Source: Syntrophomonadaceae bacterium
GTDB lineage: Bacteria; Bacillota; Syntrophomonadia; Syntrophomonadales; Syntrophomonadaceae
DNA: 8,157 nucleotides
Reading direction: 5' to 3'
Assembly: GCA_012840625.1 (NCBI GenBank)
Contig: DUSB01000233.1
Coordinates: forward strand, 1-8,157
The notes under the pieces are model-generated. The model did no database searches and had not been told where the DNA came from. It saw nothing but the letters and a program-made list of their open reading frames with translations. The position numbers and the translations under genes were made by a program. This document shows, piece after piece, positions 1-6,438 of the stretch (position 1 is its first letter; the number at the start of each line of letters is the position of its first letter).

Positions 1-10
1 TATTAATGTA

Positions 11-2650
11 TCAATCAACCATTCCATCCTTGAATCTCCCTTCAGTAATCCATTTTCGTACCGTATTCAGTTCTGCTTCTCTGTTTTCTACCAGCCCATC
101 TAATTTTAACGCATACAGCTCTTCAAGGATAAGCCGAAAATGAGGGCCTGGTTTGAGTCCCAGAGCAATTAAATCATTTCCGTTAATACTGATCTCAGTC
201 CGCTCTCTGGCATCAATGTAACCAACAACATGATCCCATAAAGCTGCATCATCGATTTTGAGCAAAAGATGGATAAGATTCTCTGTATTCAGGTTCTGCA
301 GCATGCGATACATGGCACTGAAGGGCATCAAGCTTTCCTGCTTGAGCGTACTTACTAGCTGTGTTATTCGCCTCGATTCATGAATACACTGCAGTTCATA
401 ACGACCAAAAGGATAGCGCTCCAGAACCTTGTTCAGGTCCTCTTCCTCTAAAACAGATAGAATATAGACAATATAAACCAGCCAGTGCTGCACTGGATAA
501 GCCGGATAGCGTTCATCCCACCATGATAAGACCACTGGCATACGGCGCAGATCGGTTCTGCTCAGGCTGTCAAGCTTGACTTCGGGAAGAATATACTGCC
601 ACACACCTGTTTCTACCATGCGTTCCAGAGCTGGAAGCGGATCCTTTTCATTCAGAATAAGAATGAGCTCATTAAGTATACGTGTATAGGATAGCTTGCC
701 CAACATTCTGCGTTCAATGGCATCGCGGGCAAAACGAAGGGTATCCGGTTCGATAGTGAAATTGTAGCGCTGTTCAAAACGGATGGCCCGCAAAATTCGG
801 GTGGGATCTTCCACAAAACTCAGGTTGTACAGGACGCGGATATACCCATTTTCCAGGTCCTTACGGCCGCCAAAATAATCGATTAAATCTCCAAATCTAT
901 CCGGATTCAAACACAGCGCCATGGAGTTGATGGTAAAATCACGCCGATACATATCTTCTTTGATGGAGGAACGTTCCACCATTGGCAAAGCAGCTGGAAA
1001 TTCGTAATATTCCGTGCGGGAGGTGGCAATATCGATTTTCATGCCATCTGGAAAAATGAGCACTGCAGTACGAAAACGTTCATGCTCACGTACCCGGGCA
1101 CGGGTACGTTTCCCCAGCCTCCTGGCTAATTCCAACCCATCCCCTTCCACTACTATGTCAACATCAAAGTTCGGAACTTGCAGAAATAAATCCCTTACAA
1201 AGCCCCCTACGCAATAGGCGGTAGCATCTATTTCCTCTGCTACTTCACCCGCCAGCTGCAAAATATTGAGTATATCGTCAGGCAGCTGTTTTTTCATTAA
1301 ATGGGAAAAATTCTCAATATGAGCTTCACTGAAGGAAAACAGCACTTTATGATCCTCGGGGGCATCTTCACCGTGCAGGGTACGCAAAATATCGGTACGG
1401 GATACGATGCCGACCAATTTACCCTGATCAATAACCGGCAGGCGTCCGATATCGTATTCCACCATCATCCTTTGTATATCACTGACTGAGGTTTCCGGAG
1501 CCACCGATAGAACCCTGGTGGTCATAAAGCCTTTGACCGGCGCATGCCCCAGATTATGAAGAGTGGCTTTATCGACATCACGCCGGGAAATAACCCCTAT
1601 CATTTTCTCCCCATCAACCACTGGCATACCAGTATGTCCATAACGAAGCATCAACCTGCCAGCTTCCTCCATGGTAAAATCCTCGGTGATGGTTTTAACC
1701 GGAGATGACATAATATCTCTGGCCACTACGGGAGGCCGGATAACAGACTCAATCTGCTGTAATAAAAGTGCCTCCACCTCCTGAAGGTCTTTCTTTTTCA
1801 CAATGGCTGAGGCAGCTTTATCATGCCCGCGGCCACCAAAAGCAGCCAGTACCTCATTAACACGAATTTCATTACTGCGGCTGCGGCCTACTATGTTAAT
1901 CTTCCCTTCCATGCGGGCCAATACAAACACTGCACTGCAATTCTCCTTTTCCAGGAGCTGATAGGTTACTGCGTCCAGGCCGCCAATAAAATGATCTCCA
2001 TCATAATATGCCAGCAAAACATCTACCTGATTAATGGTATAATGGCGTGCGGTTTCCAGCAGATCCTGCAGCAGATGCATCTGCTCTTCGGAAAAACTCT
2101 TCTCCATAAAGCTGGCCACGACTTCCAGATTGGCCCCTTTATCCAGCAGATAAGATACCACATAAGCATCACGGGCGGTGGTGGATTGAAAAAGCAAACT
2201 GCCGGTATCCGCATAAATTCCCAGCGCTAATATAGTGGCCTCAAAAGAGCTGATTTCTATTCCCTGCTCAATGATCTTTTCCACCAGGATGGTAGTGTTA
2301 GCACCTACTTTGTGCACCTCATGAATAGAGCCATGCAGATCTCCCGGCGTGGGGGGATGATGGTCATAAATATGAATATCCAGGTCACTGCGTTCAAAAA
2401 GTGTCTGCATCCGGGCTAGGCGTTTGACATCGGCTGTATCAACCACAATCACCCGCTTCACCTGTTCCAGATCGATTTCTTTTATCGATTTGATCACCAG
2501 AAAGTCCTTGTATAAAGCCATAAAGCGCTTTACATGACGGGATAAATTGCCGGAAAAAACTTTTATCGCCTGGGGATATAACTTATTGGCGGCCACCATA
2601 CTGGCCAGCCCATCAAAATCAAGTGCATTGTGTGAGGTGATAATCTCCAA
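11..2650 (-). CDS. DHH phosphoesterase - CBS pair - class II tRNA nucleotidyltransferase fusion
   Basis: An 879-residue protein of three modules. Residues 1-300 are a DHH-family phosphoesterase: HNALDFDG (7-14), VVDTAD (69-74), DHH (96-98), ADTG (147-150) and a DHHA1 glycine motif, GGRGHDKAAS (272-281). Residues about 311-425 are two CBS domains, which usually bind adenine nucleotides. Residues about 460-879 are a class II nucleotidyltransferase: VGGFVRD (481-487), the catalytic DxD at D496/D498, RRDFTINSMAL (569-579), EDPTRILRAIRF (614-625) and the C-terminal helical part with GLKPGP (831-836). By family it extends tRNA 3' ends with A or CCA; sequence alone does not say which. As I recall, the Aquifex A-adding enzyme has a similar multidomain layout. 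All visible catalytic motifs are intact, so both active sites may work. The start is TTG, supported by AAAGGAG seven bases upstream. It lies downstream of a terminator, so it needs its own promoter or readthrough. Confidence 0.93.
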   Translation of the reverse strand: MEIITSHNALDFDGLASMVAANKLYPQAIKVFSGNLSRHVKRFMALYKDFLVIKSIKEIDLEQVKRVIVVDTADVKRLARMQTLFERSDLDIHIYDHHPPTPGDLHGSIHEVHKVGANTTILVEKIIEQGIEISSFEATILALGIYADTGSLLFQSTTARDAYVVSYLLDKGANLEVVASFMEKSFSEEQMHLLQDLLETARHYTINQVDVLLAYYDGDHFIGGLDAVTYQLLEKENCSAVFVLARMEGKINIVGRSRSNEIRVNEVLAAFGGRGHDKAASAIVKKKDLQEVEALLLQQIESVIRPPVVARDIMSSPVKTITEDFTMEEAGRLMLRYGHTGMPVVDGEKMIGVISRRDVDKATLHNLGHAPVKGFMTTRVLSVAPETSVSDIQRMMVEYDIGRLPVIDQGKLVGIVSRTDILRTLHGEDAPEDHKVLFSFSEAHIENFSHLMKKQLPDDILNILQLAGEVAEEIDATAYCVGGFVRDLFLQVPNFDVDIVVEGDGLELARRLGKRTRARVREHERFRTAVLIFPDGMKIDIATSRTEYYEFPAALPMVERSSIKEDMYRRDFTINSMALCLNPDRFGDLIDYFGGRKDLENGYIRVLYNLSFVEDPTRILRAIRFEQRYNFTIEPDTLRFARDAIERRMLGKLSYTRILNELILILNEKDPLPALERMVETGVWQYILPEVKLDSLSRTDLRRMPVVLSWWDERYPAYPVQHWLVYIVYILSVLEEEDLNKVLERYPFGRYELQCIHESRRITQLVSTLKQESLMPFSAMYRMLQNLNTENLIHLLLKIDDAALWDHVVGYIDARERTEISINGNDLIALGLKPGPHFRLILEELYALKLDGLVENREAELNTVRKWITEGRFKDGMVD
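1088..1109. repeat. Perfect 9-bp inverted repeat inside the nucleotidyltransferase coding region
   Basis: ACGTACCCG (1088-1096) and CGGGTACGT (1101-1109) are exact inverted copies around a four-base loop. They lie in codons for TRARVR (about residues 516-521) of the nucleotidyltransferase head. The symmetry comes partly from repeated CGN arginine codons. A stable mRNA hairpin is expected, but it is not followed by a T run, so it is not a terminator. Confidence 0.5.
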
Positions 2651-2657
2651 TATACCG

Positions 2658-2664
2658 CTCCTTT
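2658..2664 (-). promoter_or_regulatory. Ribosome binding site fixing the TTG start of the DHH-CBS-nucleotidyltransferase gene
   Basis: On the minus strand AAAGGAG sits seven bases before TTG at 2650-2648. No ATG is available at this N-terminus, and the DHH motif HNALDFDG begins only seven residues in. The TTG start is therefore well supported. Confidence 0.8.
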
Positions 2665-2713
2665 AGTTGTTATGTTCCGTTGTCAAGCTTGGCTGCCTGC
2701 TACAGCATGAATG

Positions 2714-2748
2714 AATAAAAGCCTGTGACCCAACCAGGTCATAGGCTT
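2714..2748 (-). terminator. Intrinsic terminator downstream of lapA
   Basis: Two 12-base arms (2719-2730 and 2737-2748) pair around a six-base loop. On the minus-strand RNA there is one internal A-C mismatch (2742 against 2725). The hairpin is followed by TTTTATTC on the minus strand. It lies about 48 bases past the lapA stop and 64 bases before the next gene. The short, interrupted T run and the mismatch suggest a leaky terminator. Confidence 0.72.
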
Positions 2749-2796
2749 GATGAAAACAAACGAAAAGCTATTATACAGATTATAGCATCAAGGCTC

Positions 2797-3150
2797 TTAT
2801 TTTTTAAGCAAACCAGTGGCTTTAAAAGCAGGTTTTTCATCCTCTTTTTCGGGCTTTTTTTCGGGTTTGCTTTTTTCCTTGCTGCTCTTAAGAGATTGGA
2901 TTTCTCTTTGCATTTTTTTGTTCTGAGCGATAAGTTCTTTCATCTTCTGTCCGGTTTTGAAAGCGCGATAACTATCTATCAGAAAGGTAATTAAGGCTCC
3001 GGCACAGACTGCAATTAATACCACCACTGCCAGCGATATCTCAGGAGAAACCCAGTGCAAAAAACAAACGGTTACCGGGATGGTGTTCTGCAGAACGAAA
3101 ATAATTGCTATAATTGCGAATATAATAGCCAAAAATAAATAAGCCGACAT
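2797..3150 (-). CDS. lapA: LapA family (DUF1049) small membrane protein
   Basis: A 117-residue protein with two membrane helices (about 3-20 and 38-58). Between them is the family signature FVLQNTIPVTVCFLHW (18-33, with the typical QN and V..F.HW pattern). A predicted cytoplasmic helix or coiled coil (about 62-90) and a tail dominated by Lys, Glu and Pro (91-107) follow. In Escherichia coli LapA works with LapB in envelope lipopolysaccharide control; in Gram-positive bacteria the role of this family is unknown, so the symbol is by homology only. I chose ATG at 3150-3148 because AGGAAGG lies nine bases upstream. A GTG three codons earlier (3159-3157) directly abuts that site, leaving no spacing. 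The gene lies between two terminators and so looks separately transcribed from secDF. Confidence 0.82.
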   Translation of the reverse strand: MSAYLFLAIIFAIIAIIFVLQNTIPVTVCFLHWVSPEISLAVVVLIAVCAGALITFLIDSYRAFKTGQKMKELIAQNKKMQREIQSLKSSKEKSKPEKKPEKEDEKPAFKATGLLKK

Positions 3151-3159
3151 CAGGATCAC

Positions 3160-3166
3160 CCTTCCT
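3160..3166 (-). promoter_or_regulatory. Ribosome binding site deciding the lapA start
   Basis: AGGAAGG on the minus strand is nine bases before ATG (3150) but directly touches the in-frame GTG (3159). This favours the ATG and a 117-residue product over a 120-residue one. Confidence 0.7.
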
Positions 3167-3269
3167 ATAATAAGCTTTCTCTAAGATATTCTGTCTTTAA
3201 AATAAAAACCCTTTCATATTTTGTGGATTGAAGACGAAATTCTGTCAGGTGATTATTTTATTTTGGCAT

Positions 3270-3279
3270 CAAGCGCTTG
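3270..3279. repeat. Perfect 10-bp palindrome in the secF-lapA gap
   Basis: CAAGCGCTTG reads the same on both strands. It lies just past the T run of the secF terminator and about 120 bases upstream of the lapA start. It could be an operator half-site or chance; nothing else in the sequence supports a role. Confidence 0.35.
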
Positions 3280-3283
3280 CAGC

Positions 3284-3313
3284 AAAAAAGCCTCCCTGAA
3301 CAAGGAGGCTTTT
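3284..3313 (-). terminator. Intrinsic terminator after secF
   Basis: GCCTCC (3290-3295) pairs with GGAGGC (3304-3309) around an eight-base loop, with four flanking A-T pairs. On the minus strand the stem is followed by six T residues. It begins 12 bases past the secF stop codon, so it is the expected end of the yajC-HD-secD-secF transcript. Confidence 0.9.
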
Positions 3314-3325
3314 GCTTAACGATGA

Positions 3326-4171
3326 TTATGCAGCACGGGTTTTCATTTCGTACCAGAGCGGGCTGGCAATAAAAATAGATGAATAGGTACCACAAACAAA
3401 GCCGATCAGCATGGTTAAGACAAATATTTTAATGCTGGCCCCGCCAAAAAGCATCAAGGTAATCAAAGGCAGCATAGTCGTTAATACCGTATTAATGGAA
3501 CGGTTCATGGTCTGCATAATACTGCGATTGATCAACGTAGGTCGGTCTTCACGCCGCTTCATACGGAGATTTTCACGTATGCGGTCAAAAATAACGATGG
3601 TATCGTTAATAGAATAACCTACTACAGTCAAAATCGCTGCAATAAAGGCACTGTTCACTTCCCACTGGAAGATTGAAAAAATACCCAGCACAACCATAAC
3701 ATCATGCAGCAGAGCCATAACCGCCGCCAAACCGAAGGTAAACTCGAAACGAACGGTAATATATAAGAGTATCAATACACACGCAATCAGTACCGACAGG
3801 AAAGCATCGCGGGTAATCTCTTTACCGATGGTAGCACCAACACTTTCGGCTCCCAGTAATTCAACATTTTTAAAGCTGTCATTGAGCTTCTGGGTTACAG
3901 CTTGGGTCTGTTCCTGATTTAATTCGGGAGTGCGGATATAAAACTCGTCCCCGCTCTTCTGTACTTCAATACCTTTACTCATATCCAATTCGGTCAGAGC
4001 ATGACGGACATCAGGAGCTGATACAGCAGCATCTATTTTGTAATGCAACAGAGAGCCGCCTTTGAAGTCGATTCCCAGGTTCAATCCCTGTACAAATAGG
4101 GAAACGATCCCGGGTATAATGATAATTAAGGAAATTATATAAAATATTTTCCGCTTTTCAATGATCTGCAT
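3326..4171 (-). CDS. secF: Protein translocase subunit SecF
   Basis: A 281-residue RND-superfamily membrane protein that pairs with SecD. Using the proton gradient, the complex helps SecYEG and SecA complete protein export. Six membrane helices are visible: one near the N-terminus (9-28) and five after the extracellular P1-like domain (about 123-140, 145-166, 174-195, 228-243, 247-268). Family motifs are GIDFKGGS (33-40), SVGATIG (110-116) and TVVGYSINDTIVIFDRIREN (182-201). Length is normal for a stand-alone SecF. The ATG start has AGGAGGG seven bases or fewer upstream, beginning directly after the secD stop; the two genes are 13 bases apart and surely co-translated. The C-terminus is short and carries no extra domain. 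Confidence 0.97.
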   Translation of the reverse strand: MQIIEKRKIFYIISLIIIIPGIVSLFVQGLNLGIDFKGGSLLHYKIDAAVSAPDVRHALTELDMSKGIEVQKSGDEFYIRTPELNQEQTQAVTQKLNDSFKNVELLGAESVGATIGKEITRDAFLSVLIACVLILLYITVRFEFTFGLAAVMALLHDVMVVLGIFSIFQWEVNSAFIAAILTVVGYSINDTIVIFDRIRENLRMKRREDRPTLINRSIMQTMNRSINTVLTTMLPLITLMLFGGASIKIFVLTMLIGFVCGTYSSIFIASPLWYEMKTRAA

Positions 4172-4184
4172 GTTCTACCCTCCT

Positions 4185-5387
4185 TCATATCCCGTACATT
4201 TTCTGACTGTCGGTAATATTGGAAAACAGCATCATCATGTAGCGAGTAAAGGTCAATGCTATCAATACGCTAGCAATGATGCCGATGGAGAGGGTAACAG
4301 CAAATCCTTTGATAGGACCGGAGCCAAAATACATTAAAACCCCGGCGGTAATCAGGGTAGTTAAGTTGGCATCAAGAATGGTCCAATATGCATGTTTAAA
4401 ACCAGCCTCAATCGCTGATTTAAGTGTTTTGCCATTACGTAATTCTTCTTTGACTCGCTCATAAATAATAACATTGGCATCGACTGCCATCCCTATGGAC
4501 AACGCAAATCCTGCTATGCCTGGTAAGGTCAATACCGCCCCCAGAACCGCCATAGTTCCCAGCACCAGAATACCGTAAAGTATAAGCGATAAGTCAGCAA
4601 TGAAACCCGGCAAGCGGTAATAACCGATCATAAAGATCAGTATAGCAAGGAGTCCAACCAGAGCTGCCTTTACACTCTTGTTAAGAGAATCAGCTCCCAG
4701 AGTGGGACCAACGGTGCGCTTTTCCATAATTTCAAATGAAACCGGCAAGGCACCAGAACGGAGTAGTACGGCCAGATTATTGGCCTCCTCAGAAGTAAAA
4801 TTCCCGGTAATTTCTGCCCGGCCATTGGTAATATGAGCCTGTACCACCGGTGCGCTGATGATATTCTCATCAATTACGATAGCAATAGGCTTGTCCAGGT
4901 TGTTTTTGGTAGCCTCGCCAAATAATTTGGCACCCTCTTTGTCAAATTCCAGGGCAACAGAAAAGCTTCCATCCTGGTTAGAAGTAGCCTGTGCATCTTT
5001 CAGGTTTTTACCCGTAAGCAGAACATTGCCCTCTTCATCCCAGAACTCCAACTGGGCGGTATTTTTTATCATATCAACAGCTTTTTCAGGATCTTCTACC
5101 CCGGCTAACTCGAGGACGATACGATCCGACCCCTGTGGATAAATATTAGGCTCTGTGACACCGAGATTGTCAACGCGTTCACGCAAAACACCGATGGATT
5201 TTTGTAAGGTATCATCAGTAACTGCTTGCCCAGGCTTTTCCTTGGCCTGTAAGACCACATGCAGGCCGCCCTGTAAGTCCAGGCCCAGTGTTAAATTGTC
5301 TTTAATAGGGTCCTTTAAAAAGTAGCCCAATGTTCCTAAAACCAGGACAACAATTAACACTACTGCGATACTGGTATTTTTTTGCAC
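4185..5387 (-). CDS. secD: Protein translocase subunit SecD
   Basis: A 400-residue partner of SecF in the SecDF complex, which pulls exported proteins across the membrane using the proton motive force. An N-terminal helix (about 7-24) precedes GLDLQGG (35-41) and the extracellular P1 domain with ERVDNLGVTEP (70-80). LRSGALP (209-215) and VGPTLGAD (226-233) lead into five more helices. The fourth helix region carries the hallmark SIGMAVDANVIIYERVKEE (297-315), whose Asp-303 is the conserved intramembrane acid. At 400 residues it is far shorter than proteobacterial SecD (about 615) but normal for Clostridia. The start is GTG with AAGGAGG eight bases upstream; the next in-frame Met is far inside the protein. 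Confidence 0.97.
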   Translation of the reverse strand: MQKNTSIAVVLIVVLVLGTLGYFLKDPIKDNLTLGLDLQGGLHVVLQAKEKPGQAVTDDTLQKSIGVLRERVDNLGVTEPNIYPQGSDRIVLELAGVEDPEKAVDMIKNTAQLEFWDEEGNVLLTGKNLKDAQATSNQDGSFSVALEFDKEGAKLFGEATKNNLDKPIAIVIDENIISAPVVQAHITNGRAEITGNFTSEEANNLAVLLRSGALPVSFEIMEKRTVGPTLGADSLNKSVKAALVGLLAILIFMIGYYRLPGFIADLSLILYGILVLGTMAVLGAVLTLPGIAGFALSIGMAVDANVIIYERVKEELRNGKTLKSAIEAGFKHAYWTILDANLTTLITAGVLMYFGSGPIKGFAVTLSIGIIASVLIALTFTRYMMMLFSNITDSQKMYGI

Positions 5388-5395
5388 CAGTTTGT

Positions 5396-5402
5396 CCTCC
5401 TT
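5396..5402 (-). promoter_or_regulatory. Ribosome binding site fixing the GTG start of secD
   Basis: A consensus AAGGAGG on the minus strand sits eight bases before GTG (5387-5385). The 52-base gap after the HD gene contains no terminator-like hairpin that I can see. Confidence 0.85.
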
Positions 5403-5439
5403 CCAACAACAATAATATATTCATGCCTGGAGCACCTCT

Positions 5440-6099
5440 CTATAGGAAAGGAACACCGTTTATTATTAAGGAAAACTTGCAGTCCAAAAATTCGGCGGCT
5501 CGCCGGCACATCAGCATGCGGCTCAAGAAAATTTCAAAATACTCCATCACCGGGCAAATGGTGATATCAATGGTTAGATTCATCGTAATCAGGCCTTCGG
5601 CAGCATCGATAAGTAAGCGGGAAGATTCTACCGCATAGTTAACACGATCATGGATTTCAAAGGATACCATTTCTGTGTTGCGCACCCGGTTACGATGTAC
5701 ATGAGATTTATCGGCCAGAATCAAGGCGGCGGCTACAACATGGATCGGTTGACCATTCCCCTCATCATGGTTGCCGATAGCAGCGGAAATAATAGCTATT
5801 TCCGCTGGATCCATACCCATGTGGGTTAAAATAGATAGTGCCATCAAAGCACCGCTCTGACTGTGTCCGCTGCGGTTAATAACGTTGCCGATATCATGCA
5901 TGTACCCGGCAATAGCAGCTAATTCTGCTGTCCGGTGATCATAACCGAGATCCAGCAAAATTTTCTGACTGAGTGCCGAAACGAGCGAAGTATGCAGTTT
6001 TCCATGATCTGTAAACCCCATTACACCCAAATGCTGATTGCCCTTTACAATAAAGGCATTAATAATGGGGTCATCTTTAATATCCTGAATGGTAAGCAC
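5440..6099 (-). CDS. HD-domain metal-dependent phosphohydrolase in the Sec operon
   Basis: A 219-residue soluble protein with no signal peptide or membrane helix. The HD metal-site ligands are all present: H36 in DHGKLHTS, H68-D69 in MHDIG (67-71), H111-D112 in GNHDEG and D130 in ADKSHVHR, plus H79 nearby. Such proteins hydrolyse phosphate esters, often in nucleotides or nucleic acids; the substrate cannot be read from the sequence. The C-terminal part (about 150-219), including CPVMEYFEIFLSRMLMCRRA, lies outside the HD core and may define a subfamily. The GTG start overlaps the yajC stop by one base (TAGTG). Its own ribosome site is weak and distant (AAGGA, 12 bases), so translational coupling to yajC is likely. 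Position between yajC and secD suggests a link to export, but this is inference. Confidence 0.9.
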   Translation of the reverse strand: MLTIQDIKDDPIINAFIVKGNQHLGVMGFTDHGKLHTSLVSALSQKILLDLGYDHRTAELAAIAGYMHDIGNVINRSGHSQSGALMALSILTHMGMDPAEIAIISAAIGNHDEGNGQPIHVVAAALILADKSHVHRNRVRNTEMVSFEIHDRVNYAVESSRLLIDAAEGLITMNLTIDITICPVMEYFEIFLSRMLMCRRAAEFLDCKFSLIINGVPFL

Positions 6100-6374
6100 T
6101 ATTGATTATCTTCCTTGTAGCCAATAGCAGTTTTTAAAAACTCCAGTTCCACATTATCAGCAACTCTAATTATGATGGTATCATCCTTTACTTTGGCTAC
6201 CTCACCGCGAATACCACCGATGGTAACAACTTTATCACCACGTTTGAGAGCCTCTACGATCTCCTGATGTTTTTTCTCCTGCTTTTTACGGGGGTAAATA
6301 ATCAGCAGCCAAAAAAGCAGAATAAACACGCCAAAGTAAATAAGCAGTGAAATCCATCCCTGTTGTCCTTGCAC
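6099..6374 (-). CDS. yajC: Sec translocon accessory protein YajC
   Basis: A 91-residue single-pass membrane protein that associates with SecDF at the SecYEG translocon. The N-terminus has a short Gln/Gly-rich segment, one hydrophobic helix (about 8-27) and the basic stretch YPRKKQEKKH (27-36). The cytoplasmic domain has the family core RGDKVVTIGGIRGEV (45-59) and LEFLKTAI (77-84). Length is typical. The start is GTG, with AAGGAGG six bases upstream; no ATG lies nearby. It is separated from tgt by 64 bases without an obvious terminator, so it may be transcribed from queA-tgt. Its stop overlaps the start of the HD gene. Confidence 0.95.
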   Translation of the reverse strand: MQGQQGWISLLIYFGVFILLFWLLIIYPRKKQEKKHQEIVEALKRGDKVVTIGGIRGEVAKVKDDTIIIRVADNVELEFLKTAIGYKEDNQ

Positions 6375-6380
6375 AATATC

Positions 6381-6387
6381 CCTCCTT
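6381..6387 (-). promoter_or_regulatory. Ribosome binding site fixing the GTG start of yajC
   Basis: A consensus AAGGAGG on the minus strand is six bases before GTG (6374-6372), which places the start just ahead of the membrane helix as expected for YajC. Confidence 0.85.
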
Positions 6388-6438
6388 GTTTATCTATAAC
6401 TCTATTTATCTTCTCCAAGCTGGAAGAAAATCCTTTTG

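Noticed and set aside
1823..2230. Open plus-strand frame of 135 codons
   Set aside because: It is antisense to the DHH/DHHA1 domain, which carries all family motifs in the other strand; this is a shadow frame.
2472..2491. Two nearby copies of ATCGATTT
   Set aside because: They encode part of a KSIKEID stretch of the DHH domain and occur only twice; likely chance codon use.
2681..2686. Perfect TTGACA on the minus strand as a -35 box
   Set aside because: At 15-19 bases downstream there is no -10-like hexamer; that position is the ribosome site AAAGGAG. A start there would remove the site from the transcript.
3167..3200. TATTAT near the lapA ribosome site as a -10 box
   Set aside because: It abuts the ribosome site, so the leader would be too short, and the upstream AAGACA is 19 bases away and a poor -35 match.
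6396..6428. Short imperfect inverted repeat in the tgt-yajC gap
   Set aside because: The arms pair only with a bulge and no T run follows on the minus strand, so I do not call a terminator.
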